Positions 27,114 through 33,239 of a stretch of 37,457 bases of DNA are shown here, piece after piece. The translations under genes were made by a program, and so were the position numbers. Location of the stretch: NCBI RefSeq assembly GCF_016909185.1, contig NZ_JAFBFH010000041.1:1-37457 (forward strand). The letters run 5' to 3'. Under the pieces are notes generated by a model, which was given only the letters and a program-made list of their open reading frames with translations, made no database searches and was not told where the DNA came from. The stretch's first letter is position 1. Each line of letters starts with the position of its first letter. The DNA comes from Siminovitchia thermophila. GTDB lineage: Bacteria > Bacillota > Bacilli > Bacillales > Bacillaceae_C.

Positions 27114-27836
27114 CAGCAATCCCCCTCCCTGAATTTATTCTTGCAGCCAAAGAAGCCATCCGCTGCCATTTAGGGAATAGCTTGCTTCTTTGCGGTCTTT
27201 CTACTTTTTTAAGCTCTTCTTCATAGTTGTAAAAATCCTGAAACTTCCTAAATACAGGAACTTGTTTCTTTCCTTGCTCTTTTGTTGCACCCGCCATATG
27301 ATATAACCATGCTTGTATATGCATATCATGTTCTTTATCTATTCTTTTTAATTGATATGCTCTCATTTTGTATGCATATTCTTTTAATGACATGGTATTG
27401 ATTTCATACAGGCTCTTGCAATCAAGAAATCTAAAGCAATTGATTACAATTCCATCGTACGTTTCTCGTGATGTTTTTATTGTTGTACCTTTGCTTTCTT
27501 CTCGAAATCCTCGATCTTCTGTTTCAAAAAAACCGATTCTCTCATTCCATTTTCTAGCGTTTCAAATAATTCGTTCAACTTTCCATCGAAAGCGATTTTT
27601 TCCAATTCGGCTTCGATGTCATTGTTAGACGGCTTCGATTGAAGATGATCCGTTCCAGCTTTTATGACATTGAAAATCACGGTTGGATTTTTCGTTTTAA
27701 AATAAAACAAAGATTGTTCAATACCCATGCCAAATTCCACGCCATTCATATTAGCTGTATAAACTTGATCCATTTTTTTAATAAAACCAATCCCAAATTT
27801 CAATTCATATTCTTTACCGCTAATCATTAATTTCAT
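27106..27836 (-). CDS. Tail assembly chaperone, long form by -1 frameshift (G-T fusion)
   Basis: About 243 aa predicted: residues 1-104 of the short chaperone, then a -1 slip at 27525-27531, then 139 residues ending at 27106. The -1 frame is open from the slip, over the first gene's stop, to 27106. The segment from SRETYDGIVINCFRFLDCKS to KEQGKKQVPVFRKFQDFYNY is typical of the T part of such fusions. The internal ATG at 27393 has no ribosome binding site, so the 95-residue reading alone is unlikely. In siphoviruses both forms bind the tape measure and recruit major tail protein. It lies directly before the tape-measure gene, which it overlaps by 8 bp. Confidence 0.85.
27477..27836 (-). CDS. 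Tail assembly chaperone, short form (G)
   Basis: 119 aa, beginning MKLMISGKEYELKFGIGFIK and ending KKAKVQQ. Strand-rich N-terminus with helical C-terminus and position between major tail protein and tape measure match the TAC families of siphoviruses. The ribosome binding site is modest (GCGGGGAT). Most ribosomes would stop at 27477; a minority shift frame to give the long form. Confidence 0.85.
   Translation of the reverse strand: MKLMISGKEYELKFGIGFIKKMDQVYTANMNGVEFGMGIEQSLFYFKTKNPTVIFNVIKAGTDHLQSKPSNNDIEAELEKIAFDGKLNELFETLENGMRESVFLKQKIEDFEKKAKVQQ
27525..27531 (-). promoter_or_regulatory. Programmed -1 frameshift slippery site
   Basis: On the minus strand the heptamer reads T TTT TTG in the frame of the short chaperone (codons GTT TTT TTG for Val-Phe-Leu, residues 102-104). 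It fits the X XXY YYZ rule with 7 consecutive T before the G. It lies 15 codons before the stop, in the overlap of the two frames. Confidence 0.8.
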
Positions 27837-27897
27837 ATCCGATATCCCCGCTTTCTTTTTTAATGATGTAGAAAGGGAGTAAATCCCCTTCTACAAT

Positions 27898-28425
27898 CTA
27901 TTGTCCTTCTGGCGCTGGTTCAGTAACTGTTGTTGTATCTTTAAATGCATACTGCGCAGCTTGTTCTTGTTCTGCTGTTAAAGTCGCGCGTCCAAATTGC
28001 GGTTCCATTTCAACTGTAAATGTACTGGAAATCGTTACATTTTCCTCTGCGTTTGCAGGATCTTCCCATTCAGATAGATAACCCTGTGCATATACAGCAG
28101 GATATTTTCCTTCTGCATCTTTTAAATCCTCGTCAACGGTCACTTCCCATAATTCTAGTTTTTCACCTTTTATGACGGCTTCTTGCAACATTTTTCCAAG
28201 TGGATCTCCTTTAGCTTGAATAGCGTTGACCTCCACTTCCGCTTCAAGACCGCCAACTTGAATAACTCGTCCATCTTTTGTGACGAGCGCTTCTAGTTCT
28301 CGGGAATAAGTAAATGTGTGTTCCGTTTGGAAAGCTAGTTTTGCAGCTTCTTGATTTTGATCAGCTAACTTTCTGAATAACAAAATTTTATTTTTACCAT
28401 GTTGCATTTGCGTTTCTACTGACAT
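27898..28425 (-). CDS. Phage major tail protein, TP901-1 family
   Basis: 175 aa tail tube protein (compare PF06199). N-terminus QHGKNKILLFRKLADQN; middle ELWEVTVDEDLKDAEGKYPA; then YAQGYLSEWEDPANAEENVT, a region conserved in TP901-1-like tube proteins. It polymerises around the tape measure to make a flexible non-contractile tail. GGAGGGG lies 7 bp before the ATG. It is the first structural gene present; nothing of the head module precedes it. Confidence 0.9.
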   Translation of the reverse strand: MSVETQMQHGKNKILLFRKLADQNQEAAKLAFQTEHTFTYSRELEALVTKDGRVIQVGGLEAEVEVNAIQAKGDPLGKMLQEAVIKGEKLELWEVTVDEDLKDAEGKYPAVYAQGYLSEWEDPANAEENVTISSTFTVEMEPQFGRATLTAEQEQAAQYAFKDTTTVTEPAPEGQ

Positions 28426-28878
28426 TTATACCCCTCCTGTTGGATTTGATATCCCTATGATTCCATTCATTTTTCCGAGACATTTTTTGATCAGGCTCGG
28501 ATTCCATTTTTCTTTCGGCTTCCTTCTGGATTCCATATGACACGATCGACAGAATGTTAGTCAAATAGGAAAATTATATGCCATCCTTTTCTCCCCTTTC
28601 CCAGACGCTTCCCTTCAACAAATACCTAGATTTCCAATAGCTGTGCAATTTGACGCTCTTGGTAAATGTTCCTTGAAGCCTCTGAACAGTTGATTTTGAA
28701 CATAATAAATAAGCCTTTTAATGACTTGCTTAGGTCAATCGCAAAAAAATGAAAAGCTATAGGGTCTTTTTCTTGCTATCAACTCTGTCTCATTGTTTCA
28801 GGTTAAATTCAACCTCGCGATCAGTTGTTAAGGAAAAGCACCCTTCACTAATAGAGACTTCATACGACAAGTCGTACG
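28426..28878. other. Non-coding gap where head genes are expected; palindrome at the end
   Basis: About 450 bp between the late activator and the major tail gene. No intact reading frame and no readable terminase, portal, protease, capsid or connector remnant. TACGACAAGTCGTA (28863-28876), a 6+6 inverted repeat, sits immediately after the activator stop and could be a late operator. The late promoter is expected in this gap, but I see no clear consensus. Confidence 0.5.
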
Positions 28879-29367
28879 TCATGAAACCACTTGTTCTACT
28901 TTTTTTCTTGCCCGTTCAATATACTGTTGGACGGTCCTCTTTTTAAGACTCAGCATTTCTGCTATATCGGACATGCTCAATCCTTGAGCAACATGCAAAA
29001 TATAACATTGCCTTTCCCTAAAGGAAAAAGAAGATAATATGTTCAGCAAAACTTTCTTTTGTTCTTCACTTAAACTTAGTGGCTTATGATTTGGTTCCAA
29101 CTGTTCCATTATATCTGGGATAAATTCCATCGTTTCTAATGATCGTTTTTGATATACACTTTTTACGTCTATCCCGCGCATGACACCTGGTTGCTGCCCG
29201 GTTTCAAGCCACTTGATCACAAAATCCATGTCTCCAATCATGCTGCTAATTGTTTTTCTATCTTGCATATCCATAGGATCTGTTTCATCTAAACTGTTGC
29301 GTAATTTATCAAGCTGTCTTTTTCCTTCTGAGTATTCTTGAATTAAAATATCTGCCCAATTTCCCAT
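28879..29367 (-). CDS. xpf: Xpf-like sigma factor, phage late-gene activator
   Basis: 162 aa. The C-terminal 50 residues (FRERQCYILHVAQGLSMSDI, MLSLKKRTVQQYIERARKKV) are a sigma-70 region-4-type helix-turn-helix. The N-terminal part is helical and acidic. This resembles Xpf, the positive control factor that turns on PBSX late genes, and the ArpU-type regulators. The start at 29367 has GGAGGGG upstream. Its position, last in the early operon and just before the structural genes, fits that role. Confidence 0.75.
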   Translation of the reverse strand: MGNWADILIQEYSEGKRQLDKLRNSLDETDPMDMQDRKTISSMIGDMDFVIKWLETGQQPGVMRGIDVKSVYQKRSLETMEFIPDIMEQLEPNHKPLSLSEEQKKVLLNILSSFSFRERQCYILHVAQGLSMSDIAEMLSLKKRTVQQYIERARKKVEQVVS

Positions 29368-29473
29368 TAAAAACCCCTCCTTAAAGCTGTCTGAATGAAT
29401 ATCTAGTTTATTCACTATTAAAAAAACTCTCTATACAGTGTTTGCATCCGCCCATTTTTCACATAGCCTTTTG

Positions 29474-29490
29474 AAAATTTCACTTGACAA
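29474..29490 (+). repeat. 17-bp sequence shared with the second phage element
   Basis: AAAATTTCACTTGACAA here is identical to 37203-37219. Read on the plus strand it supplies TTGACA, followed after 17 bp by TATTAA, a possible promoter running antisense to the DnaC-like gene. On the minus strand it lies upstream of the late activator. Confidence 0.4.
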
Positions 29491-29535
29491 CTACCCCATC
29501 CAATTTTATTAAGTACATTGGCCTTGTTCACATTA

Positions 29536-30375
29536 CTAAAAAGGAATATTATTCATCCGCTTATCCTTGGTTTCCTTGAATACAACAAACTTGGGGTTTC
29601 TAAACAACCTTGATACCAGTTTTTTATCGTACATGTGAAACAGTGTTTCGCTTGAGAGATTTGTAGTAATGATTGAAGATTTATCCTGCCTGGTGGTAGT
29701 AATCGCATATAAAACTCTTTGAACAAAATCGGTGGCAACTTTATCGGTGCCGATCGCGCCAGTTTCTGCGCCAATATCATCCAACGCGAGATAATCAACT
29801 TTGGACATCAGTTCTACAAAATAGCTTTCGGTGTGTTTTCTCTCTTTGTTGTTAAACGAATCCTTAATCGTCCTCATCATGCTTTCTACATTGACAAATA
29901 GGCACGATGCATTTAATTCACTCTCATTCAATTCACGTAGAGCGGCATAAGCTAAGTGGCTTTTCCCGGCACCTTGATTACCTTGAAGAACCAAATTAAA
30001 AACTTGGCCATCTTTAAAACGGGCTACCGATTCTACAACTGTTCGTTTGTTCATTCGCGCTTCTTGGTGTTCAACTTCATAATTATCTAATGTAGCTGCC
30101 AAGATCGTTTTATCGGATAATATACTAAGGTTGTAAAAAGTGTTATAATTTTTTCGCTTTAATAATTCATCGTACCGCCTTTGGATGGCCTCCTGCAGTT
30201 TGTCATCTTCTTTCTCCAATTCACAGCGGGGACAAACCAATTCACCATCTACCATCATCATTTGAATAGGCTTGACGATCTCCAGCCCGTCTTTTATATA
30301 AGTGTGCCGTTCACATATTTCAGAATGGTATGTTATATTCTTTGGCCATTTTTCCGGAATCGTGATTTTCTCCAT
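29536..30375 (-). CDS. DnaC/DnaI-like replicative helicase loader
   Basis: 279 aa AAA+ ATPase. N-terminal part has Cys at 21, 48 and 51 (CERH, CPRCE), suggesting a zinc site as in DnaI. Walker A is GNQGAGKS (132-139), Walker B YLALDDIGAE (D199, D200), then sensor-1 SSIITTNLSSETL and an arginine near LVSRLFRNP. It would load the host replicative helicase at the phage origin. It overlaps the replisome organizer gene by 56 bp and is read from AAAGGCGG before the ATG. Confidence 0.92.
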   Translation of the reverse strand: MEKITIPEKWPKNITYHSEICERHTYIKDGLEIVKPIQMMMVDGELVCPRCELEKEDDKLQEAIQRRYDELLKRKNYNTFYNLSILSDKTILAATLDNYEVEHQEARMNKRTVVESVARFKDGQVFNLVLQGNQGAGKSHLAYAALRELNESELNASCLFVNVESMMRTIKDSFNNKERKHTESYFVELMSKVDYLALDDIGAETGAIGTDKVATDFVQRVLYAITTTRQDKSSIITTNLSSETLFHMYDKKLVSRLFRNPKFVVFKETKDKRMNNIPF

Positions 30376-31093
30376 TTGTTACACCGCCTTTTTGATTAAG
30401 GTAGGATTCAAATTTCGTTCCGAATAATGTTTCTGGCCGAAGGAATTTATTCATCTTTTTATCAACGAGCCACTCTTTGCATTTGATATGAATGACAGTT
30501 TTAAAATCCTCCAGCCTATATCCCTCATTCCAACGGGCTTTAATGAAAGCTTTTGTTTTCTTCGTTGTATGTCGATAATTGGTATGAGCCGCTTTGTTAA
30601 GATAGGTGACTATCTCGGCATATGGTATATTATCTATATCTTTATCTAGATCTCTATCTATATCTGTGCCATCACGTGACGTCACGCTAACGTCATTTAA
30701 CGTTGCTCGTTTTTTTCGTTCTCTATACCTTTTATTTCTTTCCGCATTCAGTTTTCGAACTCGTTCCATCCCCTCAATGTTTTGATGTTTGTCCCAATTC
30801 GTAATACTGATAAAATGCTCATCCGAAATGTCAATCATCCCAAATGCTTTTAATGTTTTAAGAGCCATTCTTACAACATTAAGCGGTCTATTGAAAATAG
30901 TTGCCAACATCTCGTCCGTGTATGGGACATTTTCGCTTAGATAGATATATCCGCTCGCGTTTGTCTTTCCAGCTTGGGCCAAAAGCTTCACCCAAATGAT
31001 TAGAATAGTGTCGGCTTCCGGCATATTTTCAATGAGGCGAATCTTCTCGTCTTCAAACATTTGTGTACTAAGCTTGATCCACTTTACATTCAT
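30320..31093 (-). CDS. Phage replisome organizer (DnaD-like)
   Basis: 257 aa. N-terminal 120 residues (VKWIKLSTQMFEDEKIRLIE, ITNWDKHQNIEGMERVRKLN) are the phage replisome organizer winged-helix domain (compare PF09681). The C-terminal part (YAEIVTYLNKAAHTNYRHTT, ARWNEGYRLEDFKTVIHIKC) is the conserved phage DnaD-type tail (compare PF09524). Between them lies an Asp-rich linker DIDRDLDKDID encoded by DNA repeats that may be the origin. It binds the origin and recruits the loader encoded just downstream. Confidence 0.9.
   Translation of the reverse strand: MNVKWIKLSTQMFEDEKIRLIENMPEADTILIIWVKLLAQAGKTNASGYIYLSENVPYTDEMLATIFNRPLNVVRMALKTLKAFGMIDISDEHFISITNWDKHQNIEGMERVRKLNAERNKRYRERKKRATLNDVSVTSRDGTDIDRDLDKDIDNIPYAEIVTYLNKAAHTNYRHTTKKTKAFIKARWNEGYRLEDFKTVIHIKCKEWLVDKKMNKFLRPETLFGTKFESYLNQKGGVTNGENHDSGKMAKEYNIPF
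30631..30686 (-). repeat. Candidate phage replication origin inside the organizer gene
   Basis: Six hexamers TATCTA/TATCTT/TATCTA/GATCTC/TATCTA/TATCTG in a row at 30631-30666, then the perfect palindrome CGTGACGTCACG at 30675-30686 and further AACGT-type repeats. Origins within repeats of the replication gene are known for several Gram-positive siphoviruses. The repeats also encode an acidic linker, so the DNA role is inference. Confidence 0.45.
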
Positions 31094-31108
31094 TCATGTC
31101 ACTTCCCG

Positions 31109-31333
31109 TTAAAAAATTCGGATCGTGATATACTTTTTCTCAGTTTTATAAATATGAATGATTTTACAAATGACAATTGCGGTAATCATCTTTAAAAACA
31201 ATGTCTGATGTTCAATGAGGATGCGAATATCAAGTAGAATCCTTTTAGAATCATCCAACGTCTCTTGGCTGGGCAATCGCCACACTCCCAATACACTTAC
31301 TCGCTCTTTCGTTCCTTTATAGGAACTGAACAT
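31109..31333 (-). CDS. Possible small phage protein
   Basis: 74 aa at most, unrecognised; a hydrophobic central segment (TLFLKMITAIVICKIIHIY) and a basic end. It overlaps the Cro-like gene by 37 bp. The ATG at 31333 has no clear ribosome binding site; AAAGGA lies inside the frame, so a later GTG/TTG start is possible. Its place between regulator and replication genes is typical for small early proteins, but evidence is weak. Confidence 0.3.
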   Translation of the reverse strand: MFSSYKGTKERVSVLGVWRLPSQETLDDSKRILLDIRILIEHQTLFLKMITAIVICKIIHIYKTEKKYITIRIF

Positions 31334-31533
31334 TCAAAAAAATATGTAATGGGAACGCCCATTTCCGTATGAATTTTTTTAGCTTCTTCTAATGTAAAAT
31401 CACCGAAGCCATTTAACTTTTTACTAACAGTGTTTGGTTTAGTATCGATCACTTTTGCTACATCTCGGTGCTTAAAGCCATTTTCAACTAAAAATGCTTT
31501 AATTTTATCATAGGCTCGTCTCTGCTTACTCAA
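31297..31533 (-). CDS. Cro-like HTH regulator
   Basis: 78 aa with one helix-turn-helix (KHRDVAKVIDTKPNTVSKKL, residues 22-41). TTG start with AAAGGAGG 7 bp upstream. Divergent from the repressor gene across a 171-bp operator region, as expected for Cro of a lambda-like switch. An operator-like palindrome lies within the end of this gene (31311-31326). Confidence 0.8.
   Translation of the reverse strand: MSKQRRAYDKIKAFLVENGFKHRDVAKVIDTKPNTVSKKLNGFGDFTLEEAKKIHTEMGVPITYFFECSVPIKERKSE
31311..31326. promoter_or_regulatory. Operator palindrome O1 (inside the cro-like gene)
   Basis: GTTCCTTTATAGGAAC, a perfect 16-bp palindrome with the same arms GTTCC/GGAAC as the two sites in the switch region. 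Lying near the 3' end of the cro-like gene, it may be a looping or auxiliary operator. Confidence 0.6.
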
Positions 31534-31550
31534 ATTTCAGTCCTCCTTTT

Positions 31551-31566
31551 GTTCCATAATAGGAAC
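31551..31566. promoter_or_regulatory. Operator palindrome O2
   Basis: GTTCCATAATAGGAAC, perfect arms GTTCC/GGAAC, overlapping the expected transcription start of the rightmost early promoter (31573-31601, minus strand). Binding here would block the early operon. Confidence 0.7.
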
Positions 31567-31572
31567 ACCTTT

Positions 31573-31601
31573 ACTATAAAACATGCCATATTCAATGTCA
31601 A
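31573..31601 (-). promoter_or_regulatory. Early (lytic) promoter
   Basis: Minus strand TTGACA (31601-31596), 17 bp, TATAGT (31578-31573): near-perfect sigma-A promoter driving the cro-like gene and replication genes. Flanked by operators O2 and O3. Confidence 0.85.
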
Positions 31602-31609
31602 TAAAAAAT

Positions 31610-31625
31610 GTTCCTTAAAAGGAAA
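31610..31625. promoter_or_regulatory. Operator palindrome O3
   Basis: GTTCCTTAAAAGGAAA, matching the GTTCCT-AGGAAC operator with one mismatch in the last base, between the two divergent promoters. Confidence 0.6.
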
Positions 31626-31641
31626 AAAATATTGTCTAATG

Positions 31642-31687
31642 TTGCATTTAAGGAATACATATTATATTATATTCCTAAATCAGGAAT
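31642..31687 (+). promoter_or_regulatory. Repressor promoter with operator O4
   Basis: TTGCAT (31642-31647), 17 bp, TATTAT (31665-31670) drives the repressor gene. ATTCCTAAATCAGGAAT (31671-31687), a variant operator with one extra central base, covers the transcription start and would allow autoregulation. Confidence 0.7.
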
Positions 31688-31704
31688 GCCAAAGGGAGAT
31701 AAAC

Positions 31705-32073
31705 ATGAGTGTATTTGGTAAACGGATAAAAAAATTAAGAGGGAGCCAAAGCATAGAAGAGTTGGCGAAAAAATTGAACGAAAAATATGAAACGACAATA
31801 AGCAAGAGCATGATTTCGCGCTATGAAAACGGACAATCTGATCCCAGAATGGAAATAGTGAGGATATTTGCCGATTATTTTCAGGTATCTGCTGATTATT
31901 TAGCTGGATTAAGCGAAGAGAGTAAACCACGCGTAACTGAAAAAGGCGGATTATATACAATCGCTGCCCATCACGAAGGAGAGGAATGGACCGAAGATGA
32001 ATTAGAAGAAATAGAAAAGTTTATGGAATTCGTAAAATCAAAAAGAAAACAAAAGGGGGAAAAAAATGTATGA
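31705..32073 (+). CDS. Xre-family phage repressor
   Basis: 122 aa. N-terminal helix-turn-helix (residues 4-70: KRIKKLRGSQSIEELAKKL, ISKSMISRYENGQSDPRMEI), then an acidic C-terminal region (EGEEWTEDELEEIEKFMEFV) and a basic end. There is no LexA-type Ser-Lys peptidase domain, so induction probably relies on the ImmA-like peptidase encoded next, as in ICEBs1/phi105. ATG at 31705 follows AAAGGGAGAT. The frame is open further upstream but through the operator region, without a start signal. Confidence 0.88.
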   Translation: MSVFGKRIKKLRGSQSIEELAKKLNEKYETTISKSMISRYENGQSDPRMEIVRIFADYFQVSADYLAGLSEESKPRVTEKGGLYTIAAHHEGEEWTEDELEEIEKFMEFVKSKRKQKGEKNV

Positions 32074-32524
32074 CAGACTTCTAAGAGAGGCTTCTGACAA
32101 GGGAGTCGATATCTACGAAAAACCTATGAAACCAACCATTAAAGGATTATATTGTAACAACAATATTTGGATTAATAAACACCTTGCGACTACTTCTGAA
32201 AAAGCATGCATCTTAGCAGAAGAATTAGGCCATTACTATACATCAGCAGGAAACATCCTAGATCAATCTAAAGTTGAAAATCGAAAACAAGAATTAAAAG
32301 CCCGTTCATGGGCTTATGAAAAGCTGTTCCCTCTCCAAAAAATTGTACAAGCACATCAATCAACAGTCCGAAACCGTTATGAGTTGGCGGAGTTTCTCGG
32401 AGTAACAGAGGAATTTTTAGAGGAGGCTATCCAGCGCTATCGCGAAAAGTACGGCCCCTACACTACAATCGACAATTATACTATTTGTTTTGATCCTTTA
32501 GGTGTATTAGAAATGTTTGATTAA
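32066..32524 (+). CDS. ImmA/IrrE-family metallopeptidase
   Basis: 152 aa. The metal site reads EKACILAEELGHYYTSAG (about residues 45-62), with the glutamate-glutamate variant EELGH in place of canonical HExxH, common in phage ImmA proteins. Members cleave the partner repressor after DNA damage. It overlaps the repressor gene by 8 bp, with AAAGGGGG before its ATG, so the two are made together. C-terminal half ELAEFLGVTEEFLEEAIQRY is typical of the family. Confidence 0.85.
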   Translation: MYDRLLREASDKGVDIYEKPMKPTIKGLYCNNNIWINKHLATTSEKACILAEELGHYYTSAGNILDQSKVENRKQELKARSWAYEKLFPLQKIVQAHQSTVRNRYELAEFLGVTEEFLEEAIQRYREKYGPYTTIDNYTICFDPLGVLEMFD

Positions 32525-32540
32525 CATTGAAAGCTCTTCC

Positions 32541-32793
32541 ATTGATCTGGCTGGAGATTTTATAACAAGGATCGTGACAAAATTCTCGTGATCAGGCATG
32601 GGGCGATATCGAAAAGGTTCGCTTCCATGACCTGCGGTACTCCTCCGTCTATTTGGTGTTAAGTGAGGGAATCAATATGAAGGTTGTACAAAAGACTTGT
32701 ACACAAAAACATCAAAAAACGATGAATATTTACTCACATGTCAGAGAAAAAGACGATGAGAAAGCAAGCAACGTTTTTGACGACTTGCTATGA
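32541..32793 (+). pseudogene. Tyrosine integrase, C-terminal remnant
   Basis: A readable end of a phage tyrosine recombinase. RFHDLRYSSVYLVLSEGINM holds the H-x-x-R box, and MNIYSHVREKDDEKASNVFD contains the catalytic Tyr, ending DDLL and TGA at 32791-32793. Between them the sequence expected to read like RLGHKNIKTT is corrupted (QKTCTQKHQKT), and upstream pieces (FYNKDRDKILVIRHGAISKR) are in another frame. No catalytic N-terminal part exists, because the peptidase gene ends 17 bp before. The element cannot integrate or excise with this enzyme. Confidence 0.88.
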
Positions 32794-32836
32794 ATTGGTC
32801 ACACGTTGATCACTGGCAGACACATACAAAGAAAAA

Positions 32837-32867
32837 GACGCTATTCCTATTTTCAAAGAACAGCGTC
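32837..32867. terminator. Hairpin terminator beside the attachment site
   Basis: GACGCTATTC (32837-32846) pairs with GAACAGCGTC (32858-32867) with one mismatch; T-run TTTTTCTTT on the minus strand. It would end a minus-strand tRNA transcript. Near twin of 8300-8336. Confidence 0.75.
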
Positions 32868-32886
32868 ATATCAAGGTTTGTATGAG

Positions 32887-32933
32887 TGATTCCGACTGGG
32901 TTCGAACCAGCGACCTCCACCCTGTCAAGGTGA
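32887..32933 (-). other. tRNA-Val(GAC) 3'-half fragment, prophage attachment-site scar
   Basis: On the minus strand TCACC-TTGACAG-GGTGG is an anticodon stem-loop with anticodon GAC. It is followed by AGGTC, the T arm CTGG-TTCGAAC-CCAG, and TCGGAATCA, the 3' acceptor strand. The 5' half of the tRNA is absent (sequence diverges above 32933). A tRNA 3' half next to an integrase is the usual form of a tyrosine-recombinase attachment site. Confidence 0.8.
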
Positions 32934-32949
32934 ACGGTTTTTAGTCGGT

Positions 32950-33006
32950 AAGTCTACGGTATGTCAAACGTTGGTATGTACGTTAAGTCTAACGGTATGT
33001 CACACG
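32950..33006 (+). repeat. Direct repeat at the junction of the two elements
   Basis: AAGTCTACGGTATGTCAAACG (32950-32970) and AAGTCTAACGGTATGTCACACG (32985-33006) differ by one insertion and one substitution. They lie between the attachment scar and the second element. Role unknown. Confidence 0.55.
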
Positions 33007-33118
33007 CTTACAACGATTATACCGATAATGGCGCTACCTTACAAGCCCTATTTCGCAATGAAAGGCCGATAGTACGCCGACGCCTCTACTCGATTGCTCT
33101 AAACGCGATTCTCTGCAT

Positions 33119-33155
33119 AAAAAAAAAAGACGGACTAGCCCGAAAGCCAGCCCGT
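33119..33155 (-). terminator. Strong terminator ending the second element's operon
   Basis: Minus strand ACGGGCTGGC (33155-33146) pairs with GCTAGTCCGT (33139-33130) through eight canonical and two G-U pairs. It is followed by C and ten T. It lies 85 bp after the small-terminase-like gene. Confidence 0.9.
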
Positions 33156-33239
33156 TCCGCTAAACATCATATGCCTATGATCTCCGCCCGCTGCGTACTA
33201 CCTCCGGCCATGCGTAAAGCCCTCATCAGGGCCAAACAT

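Noticed and set aside
27106-27393. Independent 95-residue gene before the tape measure
   Set aside because: Its ATG lacks a ribosome binding site and the frame is open far upstream into the short chaperone gene; a frameshift extension explains it better.
27486-27494. GCAAAGG as the frameshift site
   Set aside because: It does not fit X XXY YYZ; the T TTT TTG heptamer upstream fits exactly and the -1 frame is open from there.
32887-32960. Complete tRNA gene
   Set aside because: Only the anticodon stem-loop, T arm and 3' acceptor strand are present; no D arm or 5' acceptor strand follows on the minus strand.
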